Assembly (NCBI RefSeq): GCF_031755915.1
Contig: NC_083385.1
Span: 1,533,001 to 1,597,000, forward strand
DNA from: Ziziphus jujuba
Taxonomy: Eukaryota; Streptophyta; Magnoliopsida; Rosales; Rhamnaceae
Length of the DNA stretch: 64,000 bases
Reading direction: 5' to 3'
Part shown: piece after piece, positions 33,800-45,702 of the stretch
Position numbering within the stretch: position 1 is the first letter of the stretch
Layout of the letters: each line of letters opens with the position of its first letter
Program-made: the position numbers and the translations under genes
Notes under the pieces: model-generated
What the model was told of the DNA's origin: nothing
What the model saw: only the letters and a program-made list of their open reading frames with translations
Database searches by the model: none

Positions 33800-34443
33800 G
33801 ATCTGGCAATTTGGATCATGACACGCGATACGGAATAAATGGGTTTGGATTTATTATAAATAGGTTCGAGTCATAATCGGGTCAACACGATTATTAATCG
33901 TGTCATTTTCGGATTGACCTGTTTAACTCGAAATTTACCCGTTACGACCCATTTATTAAACGTGTCAATTTCAACCCGACACGATTATACACCTATTACA
34001 ACCCATTTAAATTTAATTTTAAATTAATATTTTATCACTAATATAATATTTAATAACTAAAAAATATTATAAATTAAAAATTTTATAAAAATAATTTTCT
34101 ATTACTAATTTTTTAAAAACAAAAAATACATCTTTAATAAAACAAAAACATAAAAATAAAAAAAAAAATTCGGGTTAATAGGTTAATTTTCGGGTTAACT
34201 AGTTAATAGGTTAGTTTTCGGGTTAATAGGTCAATTTAAGGTTAATGGGTTAATAGGTCAATACGATCCGTTAAAATAATCGTGTTAAACGGGTCGTATC
34301 GTGTTGAACTATTTATAAACAGGTCGGGTTAGTATTTTAGGTACCTGACACGATTAATAAATGGGTCGTGTTTAGGTTAGGTATTTTTGATACGATTATT
34401 AAACGGGTTGACAAAAACATGACCCACCAACATGAATTGCCAT
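33800..34443. mobile_element. TIR element of the TGGCAATT...AATTGCCA type
   Basis: The left end reads TGGCAATTTGGATCATGACA; the right end, reverse-complemented, reads TGGCAATTCATG, then GGGTCATG. The interior is unusually rich in ACACG/CGTGT and ACCCG/CGGGT words (for example GGGTCAACACGATTATTAAT and CGTGTCAGGTACC), with direct repeats of TTCGGGTTAA and TTAATAGGT. No open frame. Repeats of this appearance are common in plant genomes. I cannot assign a superfamily with confidence. Confidence 0.65.
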
Positions 34444-35309
34444 GTATACTTGAAATAACCAAAATGCCTCTCTTTTTTATAAAAATCAAAAGCGGAAACC
34501 ATTTTAATTGGGCTTTTTAGGCTTTGAGGTGTCAACGGACGCCAACAATAGACCATGTCCATCCTATTACAATTAGTATTTCACTGGCATTGAGAAACCA
34601 TAATTAATACCTGTTTGTTGACTTTGTTCATATTTTAGCAATAAAAAGATGTTTTTCTTAAGCAACCAGTATATATAGTGCGAGCAACAACTTAACCAAA
34701 GAGAAAATAAATTTGGTTTGGGCAAAGAGAAAAAGAAAAAAAAAAAATTCTAAAAGAATTGTAATTAACGGGTGCTTATTTTATATTATGGTTTTACAAC
34801 GAAAAGTTGAAAGTCCTTGATATTTTGTCTTTTAATATTCACCTGGTATAATTTTTTCATTTTATTTTTTCAAGACTTCCTTTGAAAAAATATATATAAG
34901 ATTAACAATTTATCTCAAAGAAAAAAATAATATATTTAAACGAAAAGAAATAAAGAAAAGAAAAAGAAGCATAGTTCAATAAAAACAGAATAAAATAAAT
35001 AAATATATAATGGTAAAGACGTAATTTGCAGAAGGAATGGAGGGCAAGAATAGAGGGTAGTATTTTTTAATGTTCGTAAAATATGCGCGCTTTGATGGAT
35101 AGTGACAAAGAGGAGTGGCGGGAAAGTACAAGGGAGTCATCAGGCATTGGGCTTGCAGAGGAAGCTTCTGGTTTCTCTCCCTCATCAGTTCAGTCTCTCG
35201 TAAAACCACTCACGGAACAAAACGCCGTCGTCGCCTTGCGCACCGTGTCGTAAGCCGTTTTCCAACGCATTCTACTCTCCGCGGTTTCTCTTGCCTAATA
35301 TTCCTGGAA
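34444..35309. other. Spacer and promoter of the RNI-like gene
   Basis: AT-rich up to about 35080, then shifting to higher GC toward the gene. The reading frame of exon 1 is open back to 35115 (an ATG there would add 65 residues), but that stretch is basic and tryptophan-rich with no recognisable domain and is more likely 5' leader. Confidence 0.5.
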
Positions 35310-38300
35310 ATGACGGTTTTAAGGTCTCGGGAAATCCTTCCAATCAAAACGACGCCGAAAACTCCAACTAGAAAAAGGCTTCGCAGCATCGAACCCTCCA
35401 CTCCGGCCCAGAAACACGAACCCCCCACTTCACCCACTCTTTATACCCTTTCCTCTCCCTCCATAAACCCTGACCCACTTTCCAACCCGACCTCTATTCA
35501 TGTCGGGTTAGGGTCCGATTCGGTTTCGGTTTCCGGTGTAACTAGGAGACGGAGTACTCGTCTCGCTTCTAGAGTTGAACCCGGTGAGCGTGCGGCTCCG
35601 ACTTCAATGGAGGGCGGTCGTCGTCGAAGGAAGAGCGGTACGCGCGCCGTCTCGACCGCAGAGAAAGAGAAGGGCAGGAGCGCTAATGGAGGTGAAACCA
35701 TGGATGGAGAAGCGAGTTGCTATCCGATGGGAAAGAAGGTTAGTGTGGGTGTCGACGAAGTAGGGATTCAGAAGTTGGAAATGGATTCTTCCTCTGCGGA
35801 CCCAGTCACTGAGTTGAGTGAAAAAGAGTCGGGTTTGGGTGGGGAAGAGAAGGTAGTTATCGATGTTGAAGAGGAGGAGGGTTTAAGGGATTCCAAGGGG
35901 AAGAGGAAGTTGAATATTGATATCAATTTACCGGCGGCTGCTTCAGAGTCATGTGAAGACGATGACAAAGGGGTTTTAAATCTGCGTTCGGGGAAGAGAG
36001 TTGCAAAGAGAAGAACAGGCAGAAGTCTTGAGAAAGAAGAGGATGTTCTTGAAGATCAAGGAGAGATAGGGCAAAAGAAGTTGGTCGAGGATCCATGGGC
36101 TGCTTCAGTTTCACTTGAAGAAGACGAGGAGGATGATGAAGCGGTTTCGAATCTGCGTTTGGGGAAGAGAGTTTCGAAGAAAAGAATGGGCAGAGTTGTT
36201 GGAAAAGGAAAAAAAGACGATGTTCAAGATAAAGGAAAGGAATTGGATTTGGAACTGGAACCGAAAACCAATTCCTTTTCAATTCAAGAAGCTGAAGCGG
36301 GTGGTAGGAGGAAGGGCAAGAGAAAGATGAATGGTGAAAATGAACAAGACATCATTGACAGTGAAACTCCGCAGGAAGTTCCATTTGGCATTCAGAATCT
36401 TATCGATCCGGAGGAAGCCGCAGCTGCATATCTGAATCTTATCGATACCATCGAGGCCCAGAAGAGAAAAGAAAAGGGGAAAGAAAAATTGGTAGAAACT
36501 AATTTCATAACCATTAGTGATGATGATGAGTTGGACTTGGAATTGGGATTGAGTTTGGGATTGGGATTCGAATCTGAAATTGAAAATCCGGTGAATTTTA
36601 TGGCTAACAGCGCTGTCAATGTAGCAGCAGATAATGTAGCACCAGATGAACATCAGGTTGGTCAAACTAGTTCAAGTTCGTATGCAGCACGCATGGAAAG
36701 ACCCCGAGAAGGCTTGGGCACTGAAAGATACAGAGAAATTGCCGATGCTTTTGTTAAGGAAAAGGTAGTGGAGAAGAAGAAAGCGGAGGAGAGAGTGGAA
36801 AACCATTTGGTTGCTGCTGCTGCTGCTGCTGCTCCTGCTGAGGTTGGAGCTAAACAAGATGTTGAAGATTGGCCTGGTCCCTTTCGTACCGCCATGAAGA
36901 TAATTAGAGATCGGGCAAAAAAATTTGTGCCAGTGGACGATTCTTCTTTGGGGGACAAGGGAAAGAGAAAACCTAGACCAGTGATATGGACTCCTAAAAA
37001 GAGACAGGATCAAGACCCAGTGAAGCGTTTGGCCCCCTCCCTTCTAGAACTATGTGTGATGGGTCTTGCCAAGAATGCTGATGCAATTGTTTCACTTGAA
37101 TTTGTCCCGGATGCTTTGAGGCACTGGCTCTGTAGCATTTTATGTGGCTCTCGATCAATGAGCACCCATTTTTTCCAACTTCTACTTAACGGATCACCTA
37201 CAGAGATTCGTGTAAAGAATTGCTCTTGGCTAACGGAAGAACAGTTGGAAAATTCTTTGCAGGGATTTGACCCCAGCAACTTAACAGTATGGTTTCTCAT
37301 ATATTTTAGAGCTTCACTATTAATCAATTTTCCTGTTAATCTCTATGAATCATATGTTCTTTTAGTAGGCTACTTTCACGAATTATATGTTCTGTTAATC
37401 TCTGGCATTGGCTAAAGTAGTGTCTTCTCAGCATTTAGAAGGATACTGTTGTTACAAAAAGTAAAAGTTGGTTGGTTGCATATTTGATTGAGCATGTGGT
37501 TTCACCTCATGGTCTATTTTGTAAACTTTGTTATTGAGCATTAGCTTTCCAGTAGGGTGCATGTTATATTCTCTTGCAGCTTTTTGTACCCTGTTAGTAT
37601 GTTTTTGTGGATAATCTGGATTTAATTTTTTTGTGAAACCAGGTGCTACAGCTAGACCTGTGTGGGCGGTGTTTGCCAGATTATGTAGTACTTGCTGCCT
37701 TAGCTCGGTCCTCGAATAGCATGCCTAAACTAACTACTTTATCACTTACTGGTGCATGCCGCCTTTCTGATGTTGGACTAGATGCACTTGTTTCTTCTGC
37801 CCCTCATCTAAGATCCATTAATCTCAGCCAGTGCTCTTTTCTCACTTCCTCTAGTATTAACTCATTGGCAAACTCATTGGGATCAAAGCTGAGGGAATTG
37901 TATCTTGATGATTGCCAGAGCATTGTTCCTATGCTTACTCTGCCAGCTTTGAAGAGGCTTAAACAATTGGAGGTTTTGTCTCTAGCAGGCATTGAGAGTG
38001 TTTGTGATGATTTCATCACACACTTTATCAGGGACCATGGTACTAACATGAAGAAGCTTGTTTTGACTGGTTGTGTGTAAGTTACTTCAACACATTTTCT
38101 GGTGTAATGCGGTGTGATATGTGTGAGAGGGTGTGTAGGGTGCATGTGTGTGTCATGTGGTGATTTACTTCCATTGAAATTTTTTTTAATATCTCGATTA
38201 CAATGTAAATTTTGTTTATGTTTTTGGTTTGTGCAGAAATTTGACAGATTCTTCCTTGAAGGCCATTGCTGAAACCTGTTCTCAGTTATCGGCAATTGAT

Positions 38301-39167
38301 CTCATCAAACTGTGCAAGTTGACAGATTCTACTTTAGGATATCTAGCAAATGGTTGTCAAAAAATGCAGACCTTGAAACTCTGCTGCAATCAATTCAGGT
38401 TTATAACTTAGCATAGAAATTGGGTCATTATGTTTGTCATTTTATACAGTAAAATATGCACCATTGCTATGATGTGCACTTGCTTTGCTAATAACTGAGA
38501 TGCTAACCGAGTTAGTTTTGTTAACCAAGTTTAATTAGTGAAACCAAATTTGTATAGTGCCTCCTTGCCTGTGAAACACAATCAATTGCTTTTCTTTTCC
38601 ATTAGGGTTTATCGTGGTAATCACATCTACTTATAAATATTTAAGAACTTACCTTATCAATCTTCATGAATGTTCTCCTGCATGCCTGTTTGTGCAAAGA
38701 TGCAGTTCAATGTATGTAATACTGAAAAAAAAATATATATATATATATATATATTGGGAAAGGCTTTTTGCTTTGAAACATCTAGCCGAGATAGCTACCT
38801 TAATGAAATCTCTGAAAAGACTGAGGAACAGTCCCTGTTGTTTTGATTTAACAAGTACAATGCCCGTAAAAGAGTTGGTGCAAACTGATGGGTGTAAGGT
38901 ATTTATAGACTCATGTTCAATGAAGTTTTTGGTTGTTACAGTGTCTGGGGCAGCTTTTCTGATGCACTTGTATCTCTTTTTATTACGTTGACCTGACCTA
39001 ATTTTAAGTCCTTATTGCAGAAGTTTTTACATATTTATCTGAAGTAATAATGGAACAATCTTTTACGCATGGCAGTGATGAAGGTGTTGCTGCATTCATT
39101 CAATCCTCTGGCGAGCATCTAAAAGAACTTTGGCTAAATAATGTTAAGAAGGTGGGTATTTTACCCC

Positions 39168-39219
<52 letters not shown>

Positions 39220-39903
39220 TCTCTCTCATACACATGAACAATCACACACATATGAGGCCTCTGATCTGGATGTAAATTGGATGAACCAAAACCTCTGCTG
39301 CTCATCCCATAAGTCCTGTGGCTGGTTGAAATTTCTGTATTGGTTGCAAAATTTTTGGGAAATCTGGAGTTAATGAATTTATTTCTATATTTTCTCATCC
39401 TAAACCATAGGTTAATTGGTTTTCTGATTGTTGCTTGGTGACTCATTTAGGTTGGCTACAACACAGCCTTATCACTTGCGAGGCGTTCAACTAGGTTGCA
39501 CACTCTGGATCTTTCATGGTGCCGGAATCTGACAGATGAGGCCTTGGGTTTGATTGTGGACAACTGCCTATCAATGAGACTGCTTAAACTTTTTGGATGT
39601 ACTCAGGTAAAACTTTCAAAAGAGAAACGTCCAATATATCGACTGCTGACTGTTTCTTCACCCTGTAATTGGATAATACTTGGGACGAAGTAACAAATAG
39701 TAATTTGATAGAAAATAAGATAAAGTTCTGATTTTCAATGTGTTTTTTTTTCTTTTTTGTAGATTACAAATGTTTTCTTAGATGGCCATTCGAATCCGCA
39801 TGTAAAAATTGTGGGACTGCCTATGTCAAAAGTACTAGAAGATATAATGGTGCCAGATCCACTAGGTGAATTGCATTATTTCTCAGTGCCTTCTTCAACT
39901 TGA
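35310..39903 (+). CDS. RNI-like (leucine-rich repeat) nuclear protein, AT2G06040/Rad7-like
   Basis: Six coding exons: 35310-37286, 37643-38076, 38237-38398, 39076-39151, 39451-39606 and 39763-39903; all GT-AG, 981 residues. Exon 1 (659 residues) encodes a long, mostly disordered, highly charged region: a start of MTVLRSREILP, basic clusters (GGRRRRKSG, KGKRKMNG), two similar blocks LRSGKRVAKRRTGR and LRLGKRVSKKRMGR, and a run of seven alanines. It ends in a folded segment (LLELCVMGLAKNADAIVSLE). Exons 2-6 encode ribonuclease-inhibitor-like leucine-rich repeats (LQLDLCGRCLPD, LDLSWCRNLTDEALGLIVDN). The layout resembles Arabidopsis AT2G06040 and, more distantly, yeast Rad7/Rhp7, which acts with a ubiquitin ligase in nucleotide excision repair. 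A repair role here is inference. The start at 35310 is chosen by similarity; 35115 is a longer alternative. Confidence 0.9.
39166..39216 (+). repeat. (CT)n(CA)n compound microsatellite in intron 4
   Basis: A CT run of about 24 bases is followed directly by a CA run of about 28 bases. It starts about 14 bases after the intron 4 donor of the RNI-like gene. Confidence 0.85.
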
Positions 39904-40555
39904 TATCGATCCTGTCGGGCAGGAAAATGTTATTGGACACATCACCAGAAGATGAAACCTGACGATCTTGATCATTTAACTAATTCGTGTCATCTTTACA
40001 TATAATTTTTTACCCTTTGCGTTTTTGGCCAGTGTAATTGTAGTTGTGGGAATATAATGGCTAAGTAGCGAGATGTGAGGCCTATATATGGTCATTATTT
40101 TTTACAATCAATTTTTTTAGAAAACAAGAAGATGCGGGCGATATTCTTTGAGCGTCCATTGATCAAAAAGTTCGAAGAATATGTGTAATTTCCGACAGAG
40201 AAAAGATGGAAAGTTGCTTTGACTGAAGATAGATCATCAATCTCTTGAAGTTACCCCTATTCCATACATATAAACATAATTGCATTAATAGCTGCTAACA
40301 AAACGAAGAGCATATGGATACAGAGAGAGAGAGAAAAAAAAAAAAAAAAAAAAAAAAAAAAGATACGAGCCACAAGGAATCAATTCATTCTGGACCTATA
40401 CCGTGACTTTGATTTTACTTTAAAACTAGGAGCGAGGCACATGATTAAATCATCTCTTCACTAATATTTAAAATCATATGCGAGCAAGCAGCAAATAACA
40501 CAGTAGCTTTGTGTTTTGCCCAAAACATCAAAGAAAGGAACCCCATAAATTGATC
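39904..40555. other. Spacer after RNI-like gene
   Basis: The 3' UTR of the RNI-like gene, then AT-rich DNA with a long A-run (about 40335-40361). No gene seen. Confidence 0.55.
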
Positions 40556-40754
40556 ATGGCACAAACCACTGAGCATGCAGAAGGTGAAGCTTTAGAAGTT
40601 GACGATGATCTTTTGGAAGCATACTACTTTCTGCCTTGATCCATTTGCTGATTTAGAAACCGTTCATCATTTTGTTGGAAGCCTATCATCAGATTTTTAT
40701 GGTATCTTAGTTCATTAATCACCAAAACTACCTATCTCACAAGTCAAAACAATA

Positions 40755-40793
<39 letters not shown>

Positions 40794-41265
40794 TTTTTAT
40801 GGAAAGGTGGTGTGGATTACTATCTGTCCTTGTATCGTGCTGCACTGAAAGGTGATTGGGAAGAAGCTAAATGGTTCATGGAGAAAGATTCCCAACGCGT
40901 TGATAGCAAAGATCAATCATTTATGCATCACTGCACTGCGGTTTGTGAAGGCCATTTGGACTTTGTAGAGAAGCTTGTGGGTTTGATGCCTGCAGATTCA
41001 CTTTCAGCTTAGACAAAAGGGCACAGGCTGTTGTGCCCTTCGTTTTGCTGCCATTTCTAGAGACCTTAAAACTAATATGTTTTTGGTTAGTAAAAATCTT
41101 AGTTTGACACAAACACAAGATATCAGAGGATTCATCCCACTGGTTTATGCTGTCCTGGATGGTTCTAAATCTAAAGGAGGTGGTCTGGTACTTCGCTTTT
41201 AACACCATTGATGACCAACCTTCTTACCCCTTCACCGCCCCTGCCACCCATCACCTCGTGAGTGC
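40556..41265 (+). pseudogene. Ankyrin-repeat (ACD6/ITN1-type) protein pseudogene
   Basis: At 40556-40639 a short frame (MAQTTEHAEGEALEVDDDLL..., ending in TGA) looks like an old first exon. From 40803 the text encodes the first repeats of a plant ankyrin protein of the ITN1/ACD6 type: DYYLSLYRAALKGDWEEAKW, then a degraded repeat ending EGHLDFVEKLVGLMPADSL. A stop follows at 41010. A shifted frame then continues with ALRFAAISRDLK and LTQTQDIRGFIPLVYAV, and after another shift near 41175 with VVWYFALNTIDDQPSYPF. No membrane (PGG) domain follows. Two frame changes, the stop and the missing 3' half indicate a pseudogene. A (TA)n run at 40758-40788 lies just before the ankyrin part. Confidence 0.82.
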
Positions 41266-41860
41266 CCTTAGTGCCAGAAGTTTTCTGGATGCTTGCATAA
41301 TAGTACTTTTTATTAATTAATTAATTATATTCATAATCTATATTAATTTATAATTAATATGTTTCCTGAATTGTATGTAAATGCACGGGTATTACTTTGT
41401 ATCTACTCTGTCGCTATCCTAAACTTAGCTACTGCAAAGTGCTTCCTTTTCCATGGATTATCAGCCCAGCCTTTGCACTTCTTGAACAGTTCTACGCTTG
41501 GATTTTGCGAAAGACGCATTCACTCATGTTAGCAATTTGAACATCTCATTTCTCGGATTAATAAGTTTCCCCTCATTTATTTTCCCCAATCAAGAGCTGC
41601 TAATATTTGCCTTCATAATTGATATACAAAAACTAAGAACCAAACCAAAAGGATCATCCTTCTTGAAGTAGGAAGAAACAGAAAATTGATTATATCTCAA
41701 TATTCTTATAACTGTCTGAGAACAAAAAAGTCATACGTGACAGGTACTAATGGATTCTGTACAGCAACTATTTTTTTGGGTTTTTACCCTCCCATCTTAG
41801 GGTTGTCTGTAAACATTTAAGTATTCCAAGATAAATGAATTTGTGCTATTGAAAAAACTC
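41266..41860. other. Spacer before the GNAT gene 3' end
   Basis: AT-rich sequence and the likely 3' UTR of the minus-strand acetyltransferase gene. No further ankyrin-repeat text and no other gene recognised. Confidence 0.5.
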
Positions 41861-44012
41861 TTACGTTCTGAAGCAAAGCAAGTAAGTTTTCTCTTCTGAT
41901 AATTGAGAGCTTGCAAATTCAACAATCTGAGAGTGTGAAAAAGCTGCATCAGCTCATTCCACAAATAACAAGACAGCAAACCGAAAGGCAGAAGTGCAAA
42001 TCGAGTAACCACTATAGAGTATTACCTCAAAACCCATTTTTCGATATAGCTCCTGAGCAGGTGCATTGTCTCTATGCACATGCACATATACCCGTTCAAT
42101 ACCTATTCATGAAAATTAGGATCAGAAGAAATACTTTTCTGCTCTTCGATACATAGAAGCTTCCATAGTCCAATTAAATAATAAAAGAACAAAAATAAAA
42201 TTGCCTGCTTCAACTTTCATCTTACCATCCGATATGGCTGATTCAAGAGCAAAGTGCAACATATTACTTGCAATACCCTGGCGGCGCGCTGATTTGGCAA
42301 CACATAAGTTTGCAATATAACCATATCTATTAGGAGGTGTCCTGTTTATGCTGCGGAAAAGACGAGCTTTCACCCGTTCCTGTGAGAAGAATTTATAGCA
42401 TCAACCATATTAGAGAAACCAAAAAGATAGGCTGCCAGATGGTAAAGCATGTATTACAAATTCAAACATAAACAAAAAGCATTTACTCCTGGAAATGTCT
42501 CTCCATGCAGCAAGTACTGGAGGCTCAAATCAAGAGTTCCAACAATACTCTTCAGCACAGTGCGTTTCACATTTTTTGTTTCTTTCTTTACCTGGTAAGA
42601 ATTTGAAATCAGAATAGTAAGGACCTTAACATGACATGGCTACGCAACAAAGAGTTTGTTAAAAAGTTTGTTCTTGAATGTACAATAGTAATGAAGAGAA
42701 ACAAGAGGTGCTTTATTGAAACCTTTTGATCAATGGAGATCTTTTGTCAAATTCACACTAACAAGTGATAATTATACATCAAAACCAAACGTATGACTAT
42801 AAAAATGTACTACCGTGACAACGCAGGTACATTTCTGACCAATTTGTTCTCTGTTTCGCCTTTTTATGGCATTGAACTCCTACACAACAAGAAGTATTAT
42901 CAATAACATTTATATAAACAACACTTGAGATAAACATAATAAATAATTAAAGTAAATGAAGTCATTCCTACCTGCTCTGCAAATTTCCTTTTGTGGTTAT
43001 CAGCATATCTGTGTTAATCAAGCATAACTAAAATCAGCATTGCTCACTTCCACTCAATTTCATAAACATACCTACTCAAGCCCACTAGAGGCTGCACTCA
43101 AACAAAGGAGGAGCAGCCACAGGTTTCTTCTATAGAAAGCTTATTGTTTTTGAGCTACAAACTTTGATACAATTCCTCACCCTTTTTGTTTTCTTTATCA
43201 GCTCAATTTGTCAGTATTTGTCAACCTAGAAGGACTATGGTAGAGAAAAAGACACAACATCTAGTGGGCCTACCATTGCTAGGGACCTAATGTTCCTTGT
43301 TTTGTTATTGTAGTTAGATTTTCTAAGACCACAGACACAAAGATAGAGGGAAATAGATTTGGAATATAAATATGAAACTTAGAAATGATACATAGACATA
43401 CCGATCGTTTATTTGATTCTCCCAGTGACTTTCTGCACGTAACCATGCTGCTGTCTACCACAAATTCAAAAGCACAGCAACCACCACAAAATTTATATAA
43501 GGAACGCAAATAACTTAACCAAATTTCATGATCAAGATTTTATATTCGCAAGTAGAACTCACTGCCTACCCAGTATTCTTCATCAAGCATGGCCTCTCGC
43601 GCAACGAATTGTCCGAATTCAAATTTTTTGTGTTCAACAAGATGTTGATCTGATGGCTGAAGCCGGTCAAACCGCAGATCAAGCGGCCTTAACGGTTCAT
43701 TCTCAGGAACAGAGGATGCTGGAATCCGAAGCGAGAGCTCTTCCATTTTTCTTGTATTGGAAGATTTGGAATCCATTGTCCTGAAGATTCAAAATCAGGA
43801 TGAGAATTTGACCAGAGGTAGAAAAAGAAGATTCAAGAAACATATACAAGGCGAACATAAGAATAATAAAATTTTCAAAAAAAAAAAAAAAAAAAAAAAA
43901 ACACTGACATGGTCCAAGAGGGAGCATAGGTGGTGCGAAATCTTTTGCGAGGTTTGATTCTTCCATGGGAGAAAATCAAGAATTGAACTCTGTGAATGGA
44001 AACAGTCGACAT
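41861..44012 (-). CDS. GNAT6: GNAT-family N-acetyltransferase, plastid GNAT6-like
   Basis: Nine coding exons, in transcript order: 43909-44012, 43570-43780, 43402-43454, 42972-43008, 42814-42879, 42487-42591, 42226-42379, 42026-42102 and 41861-41926. All junctions are GT-AG with matching phases, giving 290 residues. Exon 1 (MSTVSIHRVQFLIFSHGR..., basic, S/T-containing) looks like a transit peptide. The conserved core starts with MEELSLRIP and LRPLDLRFDRLQPSDQ. The acetyl-CoA binding motif is ANLCVAKSARRQGIAS (about 215-230, with the R/Q-x-x-G-x-G/A pattern), followed by VYVHVHRDNAPAQELYRKMGF. It resembles Arabidopsis AT2G06025 (GNAT6), one of the plastid acetyltransferases reported to acetylate lysines and protein N-termini. 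Without the first exon the model would start inside the conserved region, so I include it. An A-run lies in intron 1. Confidence 0.92.
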
Positions 44013-44854
44013 TGGAGCAATTCTTCCTCCAGATTTTGTGGTTAGAGAGAGAGGAAGAATTTCAGTCTAAAAAGCTATTTCTTTTGGAGACGATGATTCG
44101 CAGCTTCTGAAATCTGGTTTGAAGCCTGTTGACGAAGTAGGTGGCGATTAGAACAACAATAGCAAACAAATAAAAGGCGAGGAAGACAGTTGTTGGATTA
44201 TATAACAGCAGTTATAACGGCCTCATATCGCGCGAAAGTGGTGGTCCACGGACAGTGGATAAGACAAAAAATGACCACATTGTTTCAATAATTAAAAATA
44301 TATATATATATACATTGTTACAAGATTTTTTTTTTTTTTTGGCTGGTGAGATTCGAACCCAACTCATAAACTGGACTGTTGGTGCCTCTTACCACAGTGG
44401 CTGTTGCTGCCTCTTACCACAGGACCACCACACGGCCTCACACTGTTAAGTTAGAACTGGCTGGAAGGAACAACTGCATTATTCTTAGATCTATAGTATA
44501 TACCTGTACCTGGTTTTGCCACATCAGCTGGGACCCATTTACTCAAACATGTGATGTGTCCCAAATCCAAATCATATGAGAGCGGGTGGGAAAATGAACA
44601 AACAAACGGATGGTTTCGTGTCGCAATGGCTATGAAATCAAAATGAGCGTGTGGATCCCCAGCGCCCAACTCACCTCCCAGCCAAGATTTTTGGTAGAAA
44701 AGCTAGCGCGACTCGTAATTAAAACTGCGATTTAATAAATAAAAATATAACCTAACTAACAACAGTTAACTCGGCCGAGTTAAAGCCCGACCCGTAACTC
44801 CCACCGTATGACAGCCAGTTCAAAAATAGTAAATACCAAATAAAAGAAAAAAAC

Positions 44855-44886
<32 letters not shown>

Positions 44887-45702
44887 GAGAAATTAAATTT
44901 ACCCAATAATTTGTTGACAAAACCAAGCTCGCCGGTGCGCTTGTAAAGTGAGCGTGCATGCTTCCCGGATATTTGATTCGGGGGGGGCGTAAACTCTGCT
45001 ATATGGCGCGCTGAAGAAGGCTTTGGCAGTTCCAATTCGGCCTAGAGGCTCGATAGCTTAACATAGGCTAAGCGATTTCCACAGCTTGAGGTCATTCATT
45101 TTTTCCGGCCTTTCGATTTAGGCTAAGAGGGTGCGGTTGGGGTGTCGACGCTTTGGTTTTGGGTATTGGGGGACTCCACCGATAAACCCATTGGTTTTGC
45201 TTTGCCTTTTTACCTTTTTCTCTTTTGCCTTTTTGACTATAATCCGGTGGGTTGGTTGGTGATTGTGTAGGTGATGGTATACCATTAGTTATGACGTGGC
45301 AAACTATACTTGAAAGTCAAAGGAAATATCAACACATTTATAGCTGTTTCTTAGTCAAAAAATTAAATTCCCGATGTAATGTATGTAGAACGTGACGTTT
45401 TCAAAAATAATTCAAAATTAAAAAACCACTCAATTGCAAGTGGCAAATAGAATGAAATTGGGTGAATGAATCCAACTCTTGATTAGGCAGAGGCATATAA
45501 AATACAATACATGTAGCAGTAAACGGATAATCACTCTCCTTTTATATTACAAAACACATCACGTTATAAAGCTAATGGGGAATTTGGCCACACCCACAGT
45601 GACCCCAACCCAACAAAGAACAAAGAACAAATAACAAACAAAGCGCACATATTTTCTATAGCTAGCCAGCTATTATATATGACACACACAGCTCACAAAC
45701 TC
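44013..45702. other. Spacer with (AAT)n repeat and a repeat fragment
   Basis: About 44340-44440 contains GAGATTCGAACCC and two copies of TGCCTCTTACCACAG, the style of text found in dispersed plant repeats; it does not fold as a tRNA. (AAT)n spans about 44856-44884. The minus-strand frame at 44820-45035 (MELPKPSSARHIAEF...) has no homology I recognise and no supported splice partner. A run of eight G lies near 44980. Confidence 0.5.

Noticed and set aside
35115..35309. ATG at 35115 as start of the RNI-like protein
   Set aside because: The extra 65 residues have no domain, and the family start MTVLRSRE occurs at 35310.
38614..38991. Possible extra exon in intron 3 of the RNI-like gene
   Set aside because: The exon 3 to exon 4 junction (AG plus T giving Ser) already reproduces the expected NQFSDEGVAAF order; the intronic frame contains a (TA)n repeat.
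44335..44445. Possible tRNA gene suggested by GATTCGAACCC
   Set aside because: Only the B-box-like word fits; no acceptor stem, anticodon stem or D arm could be paired around it.
44820..45035. Minus-strand 71-codon frame MELPKPSSARHIAEF...
   Set aside because: Ends in a poly-leucine stretch read from the (AAT)n repeat; no homolog recognised and no splice partner found.
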